From Agapetus fuscipes (Eukaryota; Arthropoda; Insecta; Trichoptera; Glossosomatidae): a stretch of DNA of 64,000 nt. Below are positions 52,360-61,944 of the stretch, piece by piece; position 1 is the stretch's first letter; each line of letters begins with the position of its first letter. The notes beneath the pieces were generated by a model. The model made no database searches, had not been told where the DNA came from, and saw nothing but the letters and a program-made list of their open reading frames with translations. The DNA lies in the NCBI GenBank assembly GCA_951799405.1, contig OX637342.1, positions 16,663,298-16,727,297 of the forward strand, given 5' to 3'. The translations under genes were made by a program, and so were the position numbers.

Positions 52360-52650
52360 CACTATGTCTCGCAACCGTACATGAAGATACTTCATACATA
52401 GGTTCATGTCCGAAAGGCGTGCAAGATAGATCGGCCATGTAATACGACAAGAAGATCTCTTGCATGCCATAATGGAGGGGATGACCAAGGGGACCAATTC
52501 TAGGGGAAGCCCACGCGAAGAATACCTGGAGGACCTGTTGGTGGACGTGCGCTGCTCATCATATGCAGACCTTAAAAGAACCACACAAGACAGGGAAGAA
52601 TGGAAGAGAAAAGTGAAATTAATTGCTGCAAGCCAATCCCAGGGTTGAAA
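52360..52650 (+). pseudogene. LINE ORF2 C-terminal relic
   Basis: Frames give RQIGHVI-like, HAIMEGMTKGTNSRGSPREE and DLKRTTQDREEWKRKV, the end of an endonuclease-RT LINE (GHVxRxD, EGxxxGxRxRGRPR, DREEWR). Frameshifted at the start. Confidence 0.7.
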
Positions 52651-52837
52651 CTAGAGAAGAAGATGTACTATTCATGTCGATGGACCGTCGGCAGGCCGGA
52701 TTCAATGCTTTCGCGGGCCGTACTTTGCTCATCACTGCTCTAGAATCTTCTACTCTCTGAGCAAGGCTTTACCATTGTAAAGAGGTTGTTTCCGCGGGTT
52801 TATGGGTGTTTTGGAAGGCCGTAAAAATGTATGCGCC

Positions 52838-53004
52838 TGTGGCGAAGAAATAGTCATGTAAAACAGTCCACGTGGTTTCGCACACACACGCACTTGTCAC
52901 ACGTCTTGATACCTCGGTGTCTGTCACGCAACTCGCCGCGTGCGCATTCCCGCGTGGCGGCGTCTGCTTCGCTTGCTGACACGGGTGCGTTCGCTGTCAC
53001 CACA
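52838..53004 (-). repeat. 3' LTR of gag-pol element
   Basis: 167 bp, very short for an LTR. The plus strand starts TGTGGCGAAGAAATAG and ends GCTGTCACCACA. No clear TATA or AATAAA, so its promoter may be initiator-type. Confidence 0.9.
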
Positions 53005-53014
53005 CGCCCTCCTG
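53005..53014 (-). other. Polypurine tract of gag-pol element
   Basis: The minus strand reads CAGGAGGGCG immediately before the 3' LTR. Shorter than usual, but correctly placed. Confidence 0.55.
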
Positions 53015-53023
53015 ATGTTATCA

Positions 53024-55975
53024 TCACAAATAGTCACTCAACCAGGCTGGGGGTCTTCGTGGTCTAGAAGGTCTTTCCAACCGTCCTTCTTCCACTGGAC
53101 TGTCCTCTTCTGATTCCTCACCTTCCTGGCTTCTCGGGCTGTCTTCCTCCTGATGTGTTTCATTTGCCATCGGTTCCTCTGTTTCTTCTTCAAACAGATC
53201 TGATAGATTTAATAAGCGTGCATTAGCTCTTCTATTGACACTTCTACCAGGGTCCGTTTGCTTGACGCTATCTATCTTCCGCAGATCCAGCACGTGTCTT
53301 GGCATACCATCCACTTCAATATTGTTTACCGAGATGACTCCCGTTACTCTCCCAAGCCTCCACTGGGAAGTACATTTCGGATCTGATGGCTTCACTGCTA
53401 CAACGTCGCCAGCCTGAAACTCGGATGACAGCTTTTCCTGGAGTCTCACTAGGGCTGAAGGATGTTTCCAGGCATAGGAGTGAACCTGTCCAGAGGGTGC
53501 TGCACCCTGGTCACCCTGACTCTTAGCAGCCAGGTTGTACCAAAACACCGCCTGCAAAGGGTTGCTACCACTTCTGGCCGCCGTCCTCTTTATTGTACGA
53601 TGATGCCGTTCAACAATGCCATTCCCTGCTGGACGGTGAGCCGCTCGAAACCTCCTACTTACTCCCCACTTGTTGCACATGTCAGCAACCCTGTGCGAGC
53701 GAAATGCCGTGCCATTGTCCATCAGTAATTCTGCGGGTGGACCTCTTTCCCGAAAGATTTCCTCCAGATGCGAAATGACAGAAGTGGCATTTTCGGACTT
53801 TACTTCCCGCCATATAGCAAATCTGCTCGGTCCACAGTCGATTAGTGTAAGAAAGCATCTCCCATCAAAATGAGTCACGTCAACGGCCAGACGGCTCCAC
53901 GTATTCGGGACACTAAGGTTGCCCGCCTCATGGGAAGATGGTGAGGGGTCAATTGTTTTACATTTTATGCATGATCGCACACAGAGCTCCACGTCACTCC
54001 TTGTCACCCCGGGATTTACCATTTTTGCAAGGTGCAGCGTTCGATCCACACCGAAGTGGTGTTGAGCATGCATGTCTTCCAGAGTAACGGCGCAGATGGA
54101 AACGCTCTCTCCAATTGGCTTTACTTTGGCATTACACCTTGCCCAGGCTTTACAGACCCTAGTGAGTGGATCTGCCTTATTCCTGCAAGACTCAATGAAG
54201 TCGATTGACAGAGCTAGGCCAAATTCTTGTACGACCTCTTTTAACAATCCCAACCGCCGTTTTACAAGCATCTCTGACATCCCTGCAACTTTTACACGGT
54301 TACACCCAGTCAGTGTAGACCTCACCCAACACAGCACTGTTGCTGAATCTGTAATTATCTTCAAGGTCCTGAGATTCCACTTGAGAGCAAGATTCACCCC
54401 TTTCAGCACAGCATCCAATTCGGCTAGGTTTATATGACCCACATCAGACGCCTTTCGCAGCCATGCAGCATCTTCGACAGTCTTTCCATCGACTTCCAAG
54501 GTTACTCCCAGGGCCAGGGAGCTTGCATCGCAGAAGACCGTGGCATCGTTTGTGGCTTTAGGGACAGACCAGAATCCACGAACTGGATCATCAATGCGCA
54601 CTTTTATCACCAGATCCTCTGCCATTTGCTGTGCTCTGTCACCTATATAATCATCCCACCTTTGGCCTTCGCTTTCTCTCTTCAAGAAGCTGCAAGCCAC
54701 TCTCAGCCATCCACACACTGGATAATGTCCTATTAGTTTGCCGCAGATTGAGAACAATTCCCTTTTGCTAAGTCTCGATGCAGTCGGGAGAGCTGGAACA
54801 CTGTTGCCTCTTTTGAAGAGGAGTCTTTTGCTTTTGTCCCGCTCAACACACAGTCCAAGAACTTTGGCGCCCTCCAACTCCTGAGGCGGCTTAGTTACGA
54901 GGCCGTAGGCTAGTAGATGAGCCGCAACCTCTTCGGCAGATATTACCTCCTCATTCACAATAATGTCATCTATGTAGCTGTCGGTGCCTTGCCGCATTCT
55001 TTCATCCAGTGAGAGTACCTCGTTCACGATCCGGGACATTATTTTTGGCCCACACTTCAAACCAAAGCCTAGTCTTGTCAGGCAATATGTTTTTCCTTTA
55101 TACTTGACCAGCTGGTATTTCCACAGTTTTTCATGTACGTTTATCTGGAGATATGCGGACTGGAGGTCGAGCAGCTTGATTGATCCTCCCATCCTCCTCC
55201 ACTTCCTAAGGGTTTCATCACAGACCGCTGCATCCTCACCAGTGTGACACTGCACACTTTCATTGAGCTCCCGATAATCCATCACGGGGCGCACCTTCCC
55301 CTTATTTCTCTGAAGTACCGCCATCAGAGGAAGAATACCAAGCGAGCTCCCTTTCCATGGCTTAAGCCAGCCCTCGGCAATCCACTTTTGGATTTCTTTG
55401 TCAAATGCCTCCTCTGCTTCTGGTGACTTTACACTTTTATAACACTCCACAGTGTTGGCCAGCTCAGCAGGTGCATCCTTCCAAACCCAACTCACACACC
55501 AATGTTTTCCATTAAATGCCGCAGTGAAATCTTTGTCCTCAATTGACAAACTTGGTGGCGAGGCAACACTAACACAGCCGACATCTTGACTTCTGCCCTT
55601 AGCAAACTGAACCCGTGCATCACCCAGTATAGTCACACCGCCCATCTTCCCAATGACGTCCATCCCTAGCACCGCATCAACAGCGCTGAACAACTTTGCA
55701 GCGAGTACGCAGTCTACTGTCAGGGCTACACCATGCACACTTATCCTGGCCACACCTTGGCCCTCACACCTCACGTGGCTGCCATCCACAGCGATCACGT
55801 CCCCCACTGGGCTGAAGACCCTGCACAACCCACTCCTGAGCACGGTGCGCGAGCACCCTGAATCAACGAGAGCACGCACTTGCTTCCCGTTAACACTGAT
55901 GTCTATCACTGGCAGCGCCTTTAGTCCAGATGTCGGGGAGCTACCGGCGCACCAGCTCCCCGACTGCCGTTTCCC
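53024..55975 (-). CDS. pol: Pol polyprotein: protease, RT, RNase H, integrase
   Basis: The open frame runs 53024-56074 (1016 codons). Expressed pol should start at the frameshift near 55969-55975 (residue about 34). Residues: DSG protease active site 71-73; RT with VRPVMDYRELN 261-271, LLDLQSAYLQI 301-311, YIDD 367-370; RNase H Asp 515, Glu 552, Asp 576, late Asp 635 (NKADPL); integrase zinc finger His 673/681 with Cys 702/705, then D732, D786 and E822 (exactly 35 residues between the last two). The C-terminal tail is acidic/Pro-rich. All catalytic residues are present and the frame is unbroken. Stop 20 bp before the LTR. Confidence 0.93.
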   Translation of the reverse strand, partial: GKRQSGSWCAGSSPTSGLKALPVIDISVNGKQVRALVDSGCSRTVLRSGLCRVFSPVGDVIAVDGSHVRCEGQGVARISVHGVALTVDCVLAAKLFSAVDAVLGMDVIGKMGGVTILGDARVQFAKGRSQDVGCVSVASPPSLSIEDKDFTAAFNGKHWCVSWVWKDAPAELANTVECYKSVKSPEAEEAFDKEIQKWIAEGWLKPWKGSSLGILPLMAVLQRNKGKVRPVMDYRELNESVQCHTGEDAAVCDETLRKWRRMGGSIKLLDLQSAYLQINVHEKLWKYQLVKYKGKTYCLTRLGFGLKCGPKIMSRIVNEVLSLDERMRQGTDSYIDDIIVNEEVISAEEVAAHLLAYGLVTKPPQELEGAKVLGLCVERDKSKRLLFKRGNSVPALPTASRLSKRELFSICGKLIGHYPVCGWLRVACSFLKRESEGQRWDDYIGDRAQQMAEDLVIKVRIDDPVRGFWSVPKATNDATVFCDASSLALGVTLEVDGKTVEDAAWLRKASDVGHINLAELDAVLKGVNLALKWNLRTLKIITDSATVLCWVRSTLTGCNRVKVAGMSEMLVKRRLGLLKEVVQEFGLALSIDFIESCRNKADPLTRVCKAWARCNAKVKPIGESVSICAVTLEDMHAQHHFGVDRTLHLAKMVNPGVTRSDVELCVRSCIKCKTIDPSPSSHEAGNLSVPNTWSRLAVDVTHFDGRCFLTLIDCGPSRFAIWREVKSENATSVISHLEEIFRERGPPAELLMDNGTAFRSHRVADMCNKWGVSRRFRAAHRPAGNGIVERHHRTIKRTAARSGSNPLQAVFWYNLAAKSQGDQGAAPSGQVHSYAWKHPSALVRLQEKLSSEFQAGDVVAVKPSDPKCTSQWRLGRVTGVISVNNIEVDGMPRHVLDLRKIDSVKQTDPGRSVNRRANARLLNLSDLFEEETEEPMANETHQEEDSPRSQEGEESEEDSPVEEGRLERPSRPRRPPAWLSDYL

Positions 55976-56634
55976 TTGTCGCAATGTTTGGAGAGGTGGC
56001 CATCCTCCCCACAACTCCAGCAAGTGACACGCGGCTGCTCCGTGCAGAACCTGAGGAGATGCGGTCCCCCGCACCTGAAGCAGCGTCTCCCGCCACTTTG
56101 CGGCCCTGCAGCCTTCCGCCTGTCTTGAGCCACTGCAACGATTGGCTGGCTCACATACTCGGCCATCAGGGCTCTGGCTCGCTCCACGATACTTGACAGC
56201 GGCATGGTGCCCACGGCAGGAAGAGCGCGCAGCTCACGCGAAACCGCTGAGGGCAGCCCCACCACGAACGCCTTCATGAGGAGAGAGTCCGCTGTAACCC
56301 CCGCCAGCCGCGCCAGTCGCCTCAGGTCCGTGATGTAAACATCTACTGGTTCATCACGCCACGTGCGTCGGATAAATTCCTCGTAAGCCACGAACGGGTT
56401 CGTGGCAAACGCACTTATCAAGGCGTCTTTGATAGACCCGGCATTCCTTTTTTCTGCATCGCCGAGTTCGTTATACACAGCGAACGCTGGTCCCTCCAAA
56501 AAAAGAGGAATGATTATCGCCACATCCTTCTCCCCTTTAAGTTTGGCGACGAGCTCCAGCTTCGTTAACCACTGTATAACATCGCCTTCCCCGTCAAAGC
56601 ACCTCACCAAATCACCCATCTTCGCGCTCGACAT
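55921..56634 (-). CDS. gag: Gag with two zinc knuckles
   Basis: 237 codons from ATG at 56634 (MSSAKMGDLVRCFDGEGDV). The frame is open further upstream into the LTR, but this ATG follows the primer site. The capsid-like part has FVAYEEFIRRTWRDEPVDVY and L.RLARLAG. Two knuckles near the C-terminus: CFRCGGPHLLRFC (CX2CX3HX4C, one residue short) and CWSCGEDGHLSKHC (canonical). Packages the element RNA. The last codons overlap pol and hold the slippery site. Confidence 0.9.
   Translation of the reverse strand: MSSAKMGDLVRCFDGEGDVIQWLTKLELVAKLKGEKDVAIIIPLFLEGPAFAVYNELGDAEKRNAGSIKDALISAFATNPFVAYEEFIRRTWRDEPVDVYITDLRRLARLAGVTADSLLMKAFVVGLPSAVSRELRALPAVGTMPLSSIVERARALMAEYVSQPIVAVAQDRRKAAGPQSGGRRCFRCGGPHLLRFCTEQPRVTCWSCGEDGHLSKHCDKGNGSRGAGAPVAPRHLD
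55932..55975 (-). promoter_or_regulatory. -1 ribosomal frameshift signal between gag and pol
   Basis: Slippery heptamer GGGAAAC (55969-55975) lies in the gag frame as aaG-GGA-AAC. A 4-nt spacer follows, then a perfect 11-bp GC-rich stem, GTCGGGGAGCT with AGCTCCCCGAC (55954-55964 with 55932-55942), and an 11-nt loop. pol is in the -1 frame. The spacer is slightly shorter than typical. Confidence 0.85.
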
Positions 56635-56653
56635 ATTTACTTTTGGGGGGGGA

Positions 56654-56665
56654 GCCGAAATAGCT
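56654..56665 (-). other. Primer-binding site, tRNA-Phe 5' end type
   Basis: The minus strand directly after the 5' LTR reads AGCTATTTCGGC, the exact complement of the first 12 nt of animal tRNA-Phe (GCCGAAATAGCT, from memory). There is no TGG-start site. This implies priming by a tRNA 5' fragment, as copia does with initiator tRNA-Met. Confidence 0.55.
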
Positions 56666-56832
56666 TGTGGCGAAGAAATAGTCATGTAAAACAGTCCACG
56701 TGGTTTCGCACACACACGCACTTGTCACACGTCTTGATACCTCGGTGTCTGTCACGCAACTCGCCGCGTGCGCATTCCCGCGTGGCGGCGTCTGCTTCGC
56801 TTGCTGACACGGGTGCGTTCGCTGTCACCACA
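56666..56832 (-). repeat. 5' LTR of gag-pol element
   Basis: 167 bp, apparently identical to the 3' LTR. Transcription on the minus strand should begin within it. Confidence 0.9.
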
Positions 56833-57107
56833 GCGCCCATAGCGTTTTGCTGTTGCTTATTTACGACCCTGTTTGACGAATTCATTTATAACGTGTGTTA
56901 CTTTTTATACGACAATTGTACTGAATTTTTTAAGATCGAAAGGTACAAGAATGTATTGAATTTATTTATTGATTTTTTGGAACCTTTATAACAATTTAAA
57001 AAAATATATGAAAAATGTATTCATGTATGTTATCTGTAATCTAATGCATGTATGCAAAGAGACGAGGGTAAGATTGCGTTTGCATATGCTGTGCGTTTAC
57101 AGAATAA

Positions 57108-57475
57108 ATTTATAATCTAAGCTGCAAAGATCTATTGCATTTAAGATTCATTGTTAATGTATTTCCACAAGCAGACACGACCAAGTTATCGCTAATACAT
57201 GCCGAATGTGAACTTACTACAAAGAAACTCAAATCTTGAATGAACATAAGTCATGCAACTCTTGCCGATCTTCCCCGAAACAAGGGTGACATTGGAAAAG
57301 GTAATATTTTTTTACAGTGTAGATGGTCAGCCTCATACCAACCTATAAGTCAAGGAAATAAATACCAAAATCTCAAACAAACCATGCAATTCTTTGCGAC
57401 CATTCCTGAAACAGGGGTGACATTTGCAGAGTGAAATATTATTTTACAGTACCTACCTATAGGGAGCCAGGTTTA
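57108..57475 (-). repeat. Element C, full copy plus fragment
   Basis: Reverse copy 57108-57356 (tail TAATCTAAGCTGC) followed by a reverse central fragment 57380-57475. Confidence 0.75.
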
Positions 57476-57539
57476 CACCATCCTTTGAGTCCAGGAAAAC
57501 AAGTAACTATAAAGTTTATGAAAATCAAGATTCCTGGTG

Positions 57540-57800
57540 TTGTGACTTGTGATTGCAAGGTAGTGGGTTCGAATCCCGACGTAGCACTAAAAATATTATA
57601 TTTTTCAAATCTGGTCTTGTTGGGTTAATAGATTAATCTGCCTTCACCAAAGACCGGTTCCCATAGGTTCATCCAGCCTTACACTAACTAGGTCTTGCTT
57701 GAGAATTGGCGCTTTTTACAGTGACTACAAAGGTCGTAAAGGGCTTTTGAGGTGTGATTCATACAAAAACAGCGCTCATCAAATAAATCTTCCTAAAATT
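57540..57800 (+). mobile_element. SINE B copy, (ATT)n-type tail, worn head
   Basis: The A box is lost; B box GGTTCGAATCCCGACG is intact. Body and ACAGCGCTCATCAAATAAATC tail. Confidence 0.75.
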
Positions 57801-58055
57801 ATTATGATTTACCTAATAGAAAAAAAGGTATTTCGGAAAAATGAGACTGATTATAAAGAAAAGTGTAATGTTCCGGTATTCATTTGTATTTTCATTGCAA
57901 AATATTCTTCGCATTCGCGAAAAAACAATTCCGAATCTTTCCATTTGTAAAATCGTAAAAGTAATCCAACCACATTTCATGAGACCAAAACCCACGGGCT
58001 TGCAGTTACAGGGACCCCACATATAGGAAGTAGGGGGGACAGATTAGAACGGCAC

Positions 58056-58505
58056 AGTGACATAACAACACATTAAATAACTACACATGACAGAATGACA
58101 CATGACATAATGACACATGACAGAACGACACATGACAGAATGATACATGGCAGAATGATACATGACAGAACGACACATGACAGAACGACACAGGACAGAA
58201 CAACACTTGACAGAACGAACCATGCCAGAATGATACATGACACAAAAACAGAATGACACATGACAGAACGACACATGACAGAATGATACATGACAAAATG
58301 AATCATGAAAGAACGACACATGACAGAACGACACATGACAGAACAGCACATGACAGAACGACACATGGCAGAGCGACACATGAAAGAACAACACATGACA
58401 CAACGAATTAGGACAGAAGAACACCTCATAAAATATCACATGACAAAACAACACAGAAAATAGATCACATGATTAAACATCACATACCTAAAACAGAAAA
58501 TACCG
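58056..58505 (-). repeat. 15-bp minisatellite, inverted
   Basis: Units of ACATGACAGAACGAC, the reverse complement of the 48724-49262 unit with CTG in place of ATG. About 28 units. Frames of 118-136 codons here are period artefacts. Confidence 0.88.
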
Positions 58506-58547
58506 TAAACGGCCCATGAAAAACACAACACGATAAAAAATATTTTG

Positions 58548-58632
58548 CTTCCACATGCTATACGTAGATGCGACTCCTTCTGGGATAACGCGGTAAGAAG
58601 TTACTCTTTATGTGCGGCTTAGTTAGATTTTT
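58548..58632 (+). mobile_element. SINE A tail half
   Basis: CACATGCTATACGTAGATGCG to TTATGTGCGGCTTAGTTAG. It directly follows the minisatellite. Confidence 0.65.
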
Positions 58633-58724
58633 GGATATAATAATGATAACCGAGGGCGTTGACTTTTTTATAATCTTTACCAAATAATATATTCTGCATG
58701 AGTTCCATTTTCTGATGTCACACT

Positions 58725-58935
58725 TTCATGTCATGCTGTTTATGGTGTTTTCTGTTTTGTGGTGTTTTGCCATGTGATGTTTTTTCATGTGTCGTTTATG
58801 GTTGTTCTGTTTTAGGTACATATGTGATGTTTTGCCATGTGATGTACCTACTGTCACAGTGATGTTCTGTCATGTGTCGTTCTGTCAGGTGTTGTTCTGT
58901 CATGTGTTGTTTTGCCACTGTGTCGTTCTAATATG
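58725..58935 (+). repeat. 15-bp minisatellite, third locus
   Basis: Degenerate GTTCTGTCATGTGTC units in plus orientation, about 220 bp from the inverted array. Confidence 0.75.
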
Positions 58936-59261
58936 GAACCAAGAGTAGGATAGCAGGTAAAGCCTTTTTATGTACGCGGAAGTCTAAATTGCACGGCTAT
59001 ACAATCCGCAAATGCACTGGCCTAGAAATCTGGACCAACAACAAACCAGTTATGAAAATCTTCCCCTCTGTCCGATGCTTTGTTCTAGTGCTTTGTACAG
59101 CGAATATTTAGATAACGAATGTTTTGGTCTTTACATTTTTTTTTCGGAAGAATAAAGTAATTTGTATAAACGAAGAAAATATAGCTGCGTACAAAGGAAA
59201 TGTATTTTAGAATAAAAATCAAATAGGTTTGTCGTCGTCCTAGTGCTTGCTTGGCCATTGG

Positions 59262-59490
59262 ATTCAAATATGATCTTTTAATGAATTTGTCTTAAGAATC
59301 ATATTCTACACAATCTGAGCTAAGAAAAAACGTAAATCACGTTAATGTGAGACTTGCTCTTAATGTTTTCGAAATCAATTTCCAGCATTCATAAGGAACA
59401 TCGGTCCAGTACACATACAAACATTGCTCTTGTGGAATTACCTCTGATGGACATAAGACAAACAAGCACTAAGGCGACGTTGTGACTGAA
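59262..59490 (-). repeat. Repeat F copy
   Basis: Reverse copy with CACAATCTGAGCTAAGAAAA and ACATTGCTCTTGTGGAATTAC. Confidence 0.6.
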
Positions 59491-59559
59491 GATTTGAAAA
59501 TACCTACAAACAAAATATTAATTTGACCAAAGTGGAAGGCTCGACGACTGTCGATAGAT

Positions 59560-59705
59560 CTAGCCGTCTCTATTTGAAGATAGGACGAAATAAAGCACGG
59601 CGGCGTATCAACGGCTGATCCATTTTGTATGTAACCACGATCAGCTGTTCAAGCACTGCCATGTTTTATTTCGTCCTATCTTTAAATAGATATATGATCC
59701 ACTAA
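59560..59705. repeat. Foldback MITE
   Basis: Arms TCTATTTGAAGATAGGACG.. (59572-59604) and its complement (59663-59696), about 33 bp with three mismatches, around about 58 bp holding GATCAGCTG. Confidence 0.7.
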
Positions 59706-60300
59706 CGGCCGTTGAAGATTTCATCCCTGCTCACTACAAACGCTCTTTTTCGATAAAACAGATCACATTGGACAAAAAATTATGTACAAGTTTATAGGTA
59801 TGCGTGTTTTCTTTTACTCTACGAACTTTCTGAGATACGAGTAAAGATTTCTGAATCGTCTAATTTCGGTACAACTATTTATGTGTATATATTCAAAGGA
59901 ACAAAAGCCTTCCATGCAGTTTACACTATACAACCTCTTACGTAACGTACCAAGTTATACGGCTATAGTTTAAATGATATTATTTTTTATGCCTCCATGA
60001 AATTTTAGCGTTTTTGGCTCGTTTCCCGTCTTCTTTGTTTTGCTGCGAGAGACTTCGTGAGTTCTCCGAGCCTCGAGTCCGATCTCTGCTCGGAGATGTT
60101 CGGGTGTGCTCGTACGAATCAAAGGAATTTCCGGTGTTATGACGTAGCGTTCGCGAAATGTATGGCAATTTCGCAATCAAAATATTTAGTACCCACGTAA
60201 ATATTTCATTAGTTTCTGGGATATTTGAATCATTCGTACAATCACAAGCAAATGTAGACATTTTGTATTAAATTCTTCTTGTAGCATTTTATCTTTGTAT
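59706..60300. other. Unique sequence with CpG-containing patch
   Basis: 60000-60175 is unique and CpG-containing (CGAGCCTCGAGTCCGATCTC). Minus-strand frames there lack known motifs. Confidence 0.35.
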
Positions 60301-60324
60301 ATCTAGGTACTTATTATCACAACC

Positions 60325-60775
60325 ATGTCGAGGCGAAGTGGCATGTGTACTAGAAACACGGTCTCAACATCGTTTGCACAAAGATTCTTTCACTTTCAGG
60401 GTCCACTTTTAAACAACAGGATTGATAGTAAGGTGGATGTATACTCTTTGACAAAGTTGGAATGCAAAAGGAAGATGGCATCCTGGTTACAAGACCTTGA
60501 TTATGCCGCTACCGAATTCCTCTTGGAGGTTGTGGGTTAAAAATAAGTGCACACACTCACACACCCACACACACACACACATTCACACATACACGCACAC
60601 ACAAACACGCACACGGAGTGACTGGATACCTATATGAACAGGCAAGACCTAGTTTAGGCTCCAGCCCTCCAAAATAAAGTTTGTTCGATAAATAGTTTAA
60701 TATATTTCACTTATTACATAATTGTATTGTATTAATCTATAGAAAATAAATTATTATTATTATTATTATTCCTGT
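60325..60775 (+). mobile_element. Probable LINE 3' end with (CA)n and (ATT)n
   Basis: The 71-codon frame (60325-60540) has RFFHFQGPLLNNRI and TKLECKRKMASWLQDLD, resembling the last residues of LINE RTs. A (CA)-rich microsatellite (60548-60612) and an (ATT)n tail (60750-60770) follow. Not certain. Confidence 0.45.
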
Positions 60776-61029
60776 TCACACATACGAAGGCTGAAAACAA
60801 GTTGAAAATGATCATCTTATCAGTCGCAAGAAAACTAAGGATGGATCTTGACCTCTTTGATCCCAGTGCTATAAATTGTACATGTAGATGATCGAGAGAT
60901 CAAAAACGTTCATGTATATTAATTAAAATAAAACAGTGTTCTATTAGAACTGTTTTGGTTCTTTAAAATTTAGTGGAGATTCTAATTGTTCAACGTCTTT
61001 CTCTTCCAACACTATGGGTGGAAGTATCA

Positions 61030-61372
61030 TCAGCACCATAAGACATTCTCTGAAACAGGGGTGACATTGGCAAAGTGAACCATTTTTGAAAGCATGGGTA
61101 GTCAGCCAATTAATTGTCTATGTTCCTTAACTTAAAGGTTGGTATGCTGCTGACCACCCATGATGTCGAAAATGGTTCACTTTGCCAATGTCACCTTTGT
61201 TTCAGGGAAGGTCGGCAAGAGTTGCAGGGTGTATGTTCATTTGAGATTTGTGTTTTTATGTTGTAGATTCACATGCGGCATGTACAAGCATGAACTTATA
61301 CATGTTTGCGTGTGAAAATTCCTATAATGTGAATCCCCAATGGGAGATATCTTTGCAACTTAGATTAGAAAT
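61030..61372. repeat. Element C, reverse fragment plus forward full copy
   Basis: Reverse head fragment 61030-61105 and forward copy 61120-61372 (TTAACTTAAAGGTTGG to GCAACTTAGATTAG). Together a potential hairpin. Confidence 0.75.
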
Positions 61373-61739
61373 TAAATTAGTGCTATTGGAGAGTAGGACT
61401 TCGAAGTTGATAAAAGTGACCTTGACCATTGCTAATTTGTGAATCTAAGAATTATGACAATTTTTTTTAGTTACGTGTAAAAGTTTGCATATTTTTAAAA
61501 AGACTTGACACTGAAAATGGAGATTTCTTGTTGAGTATTTCTCTCAATTTCTCAGAAGTTCGCGAAGAAGATATAACTTTCTCGGCTGTGTTGAAACTTA
61601 ATCACTTGTCGCGTGGACTTAATTACTTACTTTGTGTTCGTTAGTTGTTACTTCATTTTTGTTAAAGTAATCCCTTCAAGAAATGAAAAATATCGTTTTA
61701 GTGAGATAAATTCGAGTTCCGATCTCCCACCAAAAAATA

Positions 61740-61943
61740 CTCAACTAAGCTACACATATAGAGTAACTTCTTGTCGCGTTTTCCCCAAAAAGGTCGCATA
61801 TGGCGAGTGAACGTATTTATTTTTACAGGTAAGGGGGCCGGCCTTACGCCAACCACTTCAATGAAGTGGCGGGTTTCCCAGCTCCCGAGAGAGCTGGTAC
61901 TCATTTCTTGTGAAGGCTGAGTAAACCTTGCCGGTTTTTTTTA
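61740..61943 (-). mobile_element. SINE A copy, head missing
   Basis: Reverse copy with intact tail CAACTAAGCTACACATATAG, the uninterrupted form of the site split at 18346. It stops at CCTTGCCGGTTTTTT, beside a SINE B-A unit. Confidence 0.8.
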
Positions 61944-61944
61944 T

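Larger units (their letters stand above)
52838..56832 (-). mobile_element. Intact LTR retrotransposon, Ty3/gypsy-like
   Basis: 3995 bp. LTRs of 167 bp (52838-53004, 56666-56832) read as identical, TG..CA, flanked by GCGCC (52833-52837, 56833-56837). gag, then pol in the -1 frame with order protease-RT-RNase H-integrase. The pol order excludes copia-type. Gypsy-like is preferred over BEL/Pao on motif impression only. Intact frames and identical LTRs indicate a young, possibly active copy in the receptor's 5' flank. Confidence 0.93.

Noticed and set aside
58044..58454. Open frames up to 136 codons on the minus strand
   Set aside because: Same 15-bp minisatellite in reverse orientation; overlapping frames are equally open.
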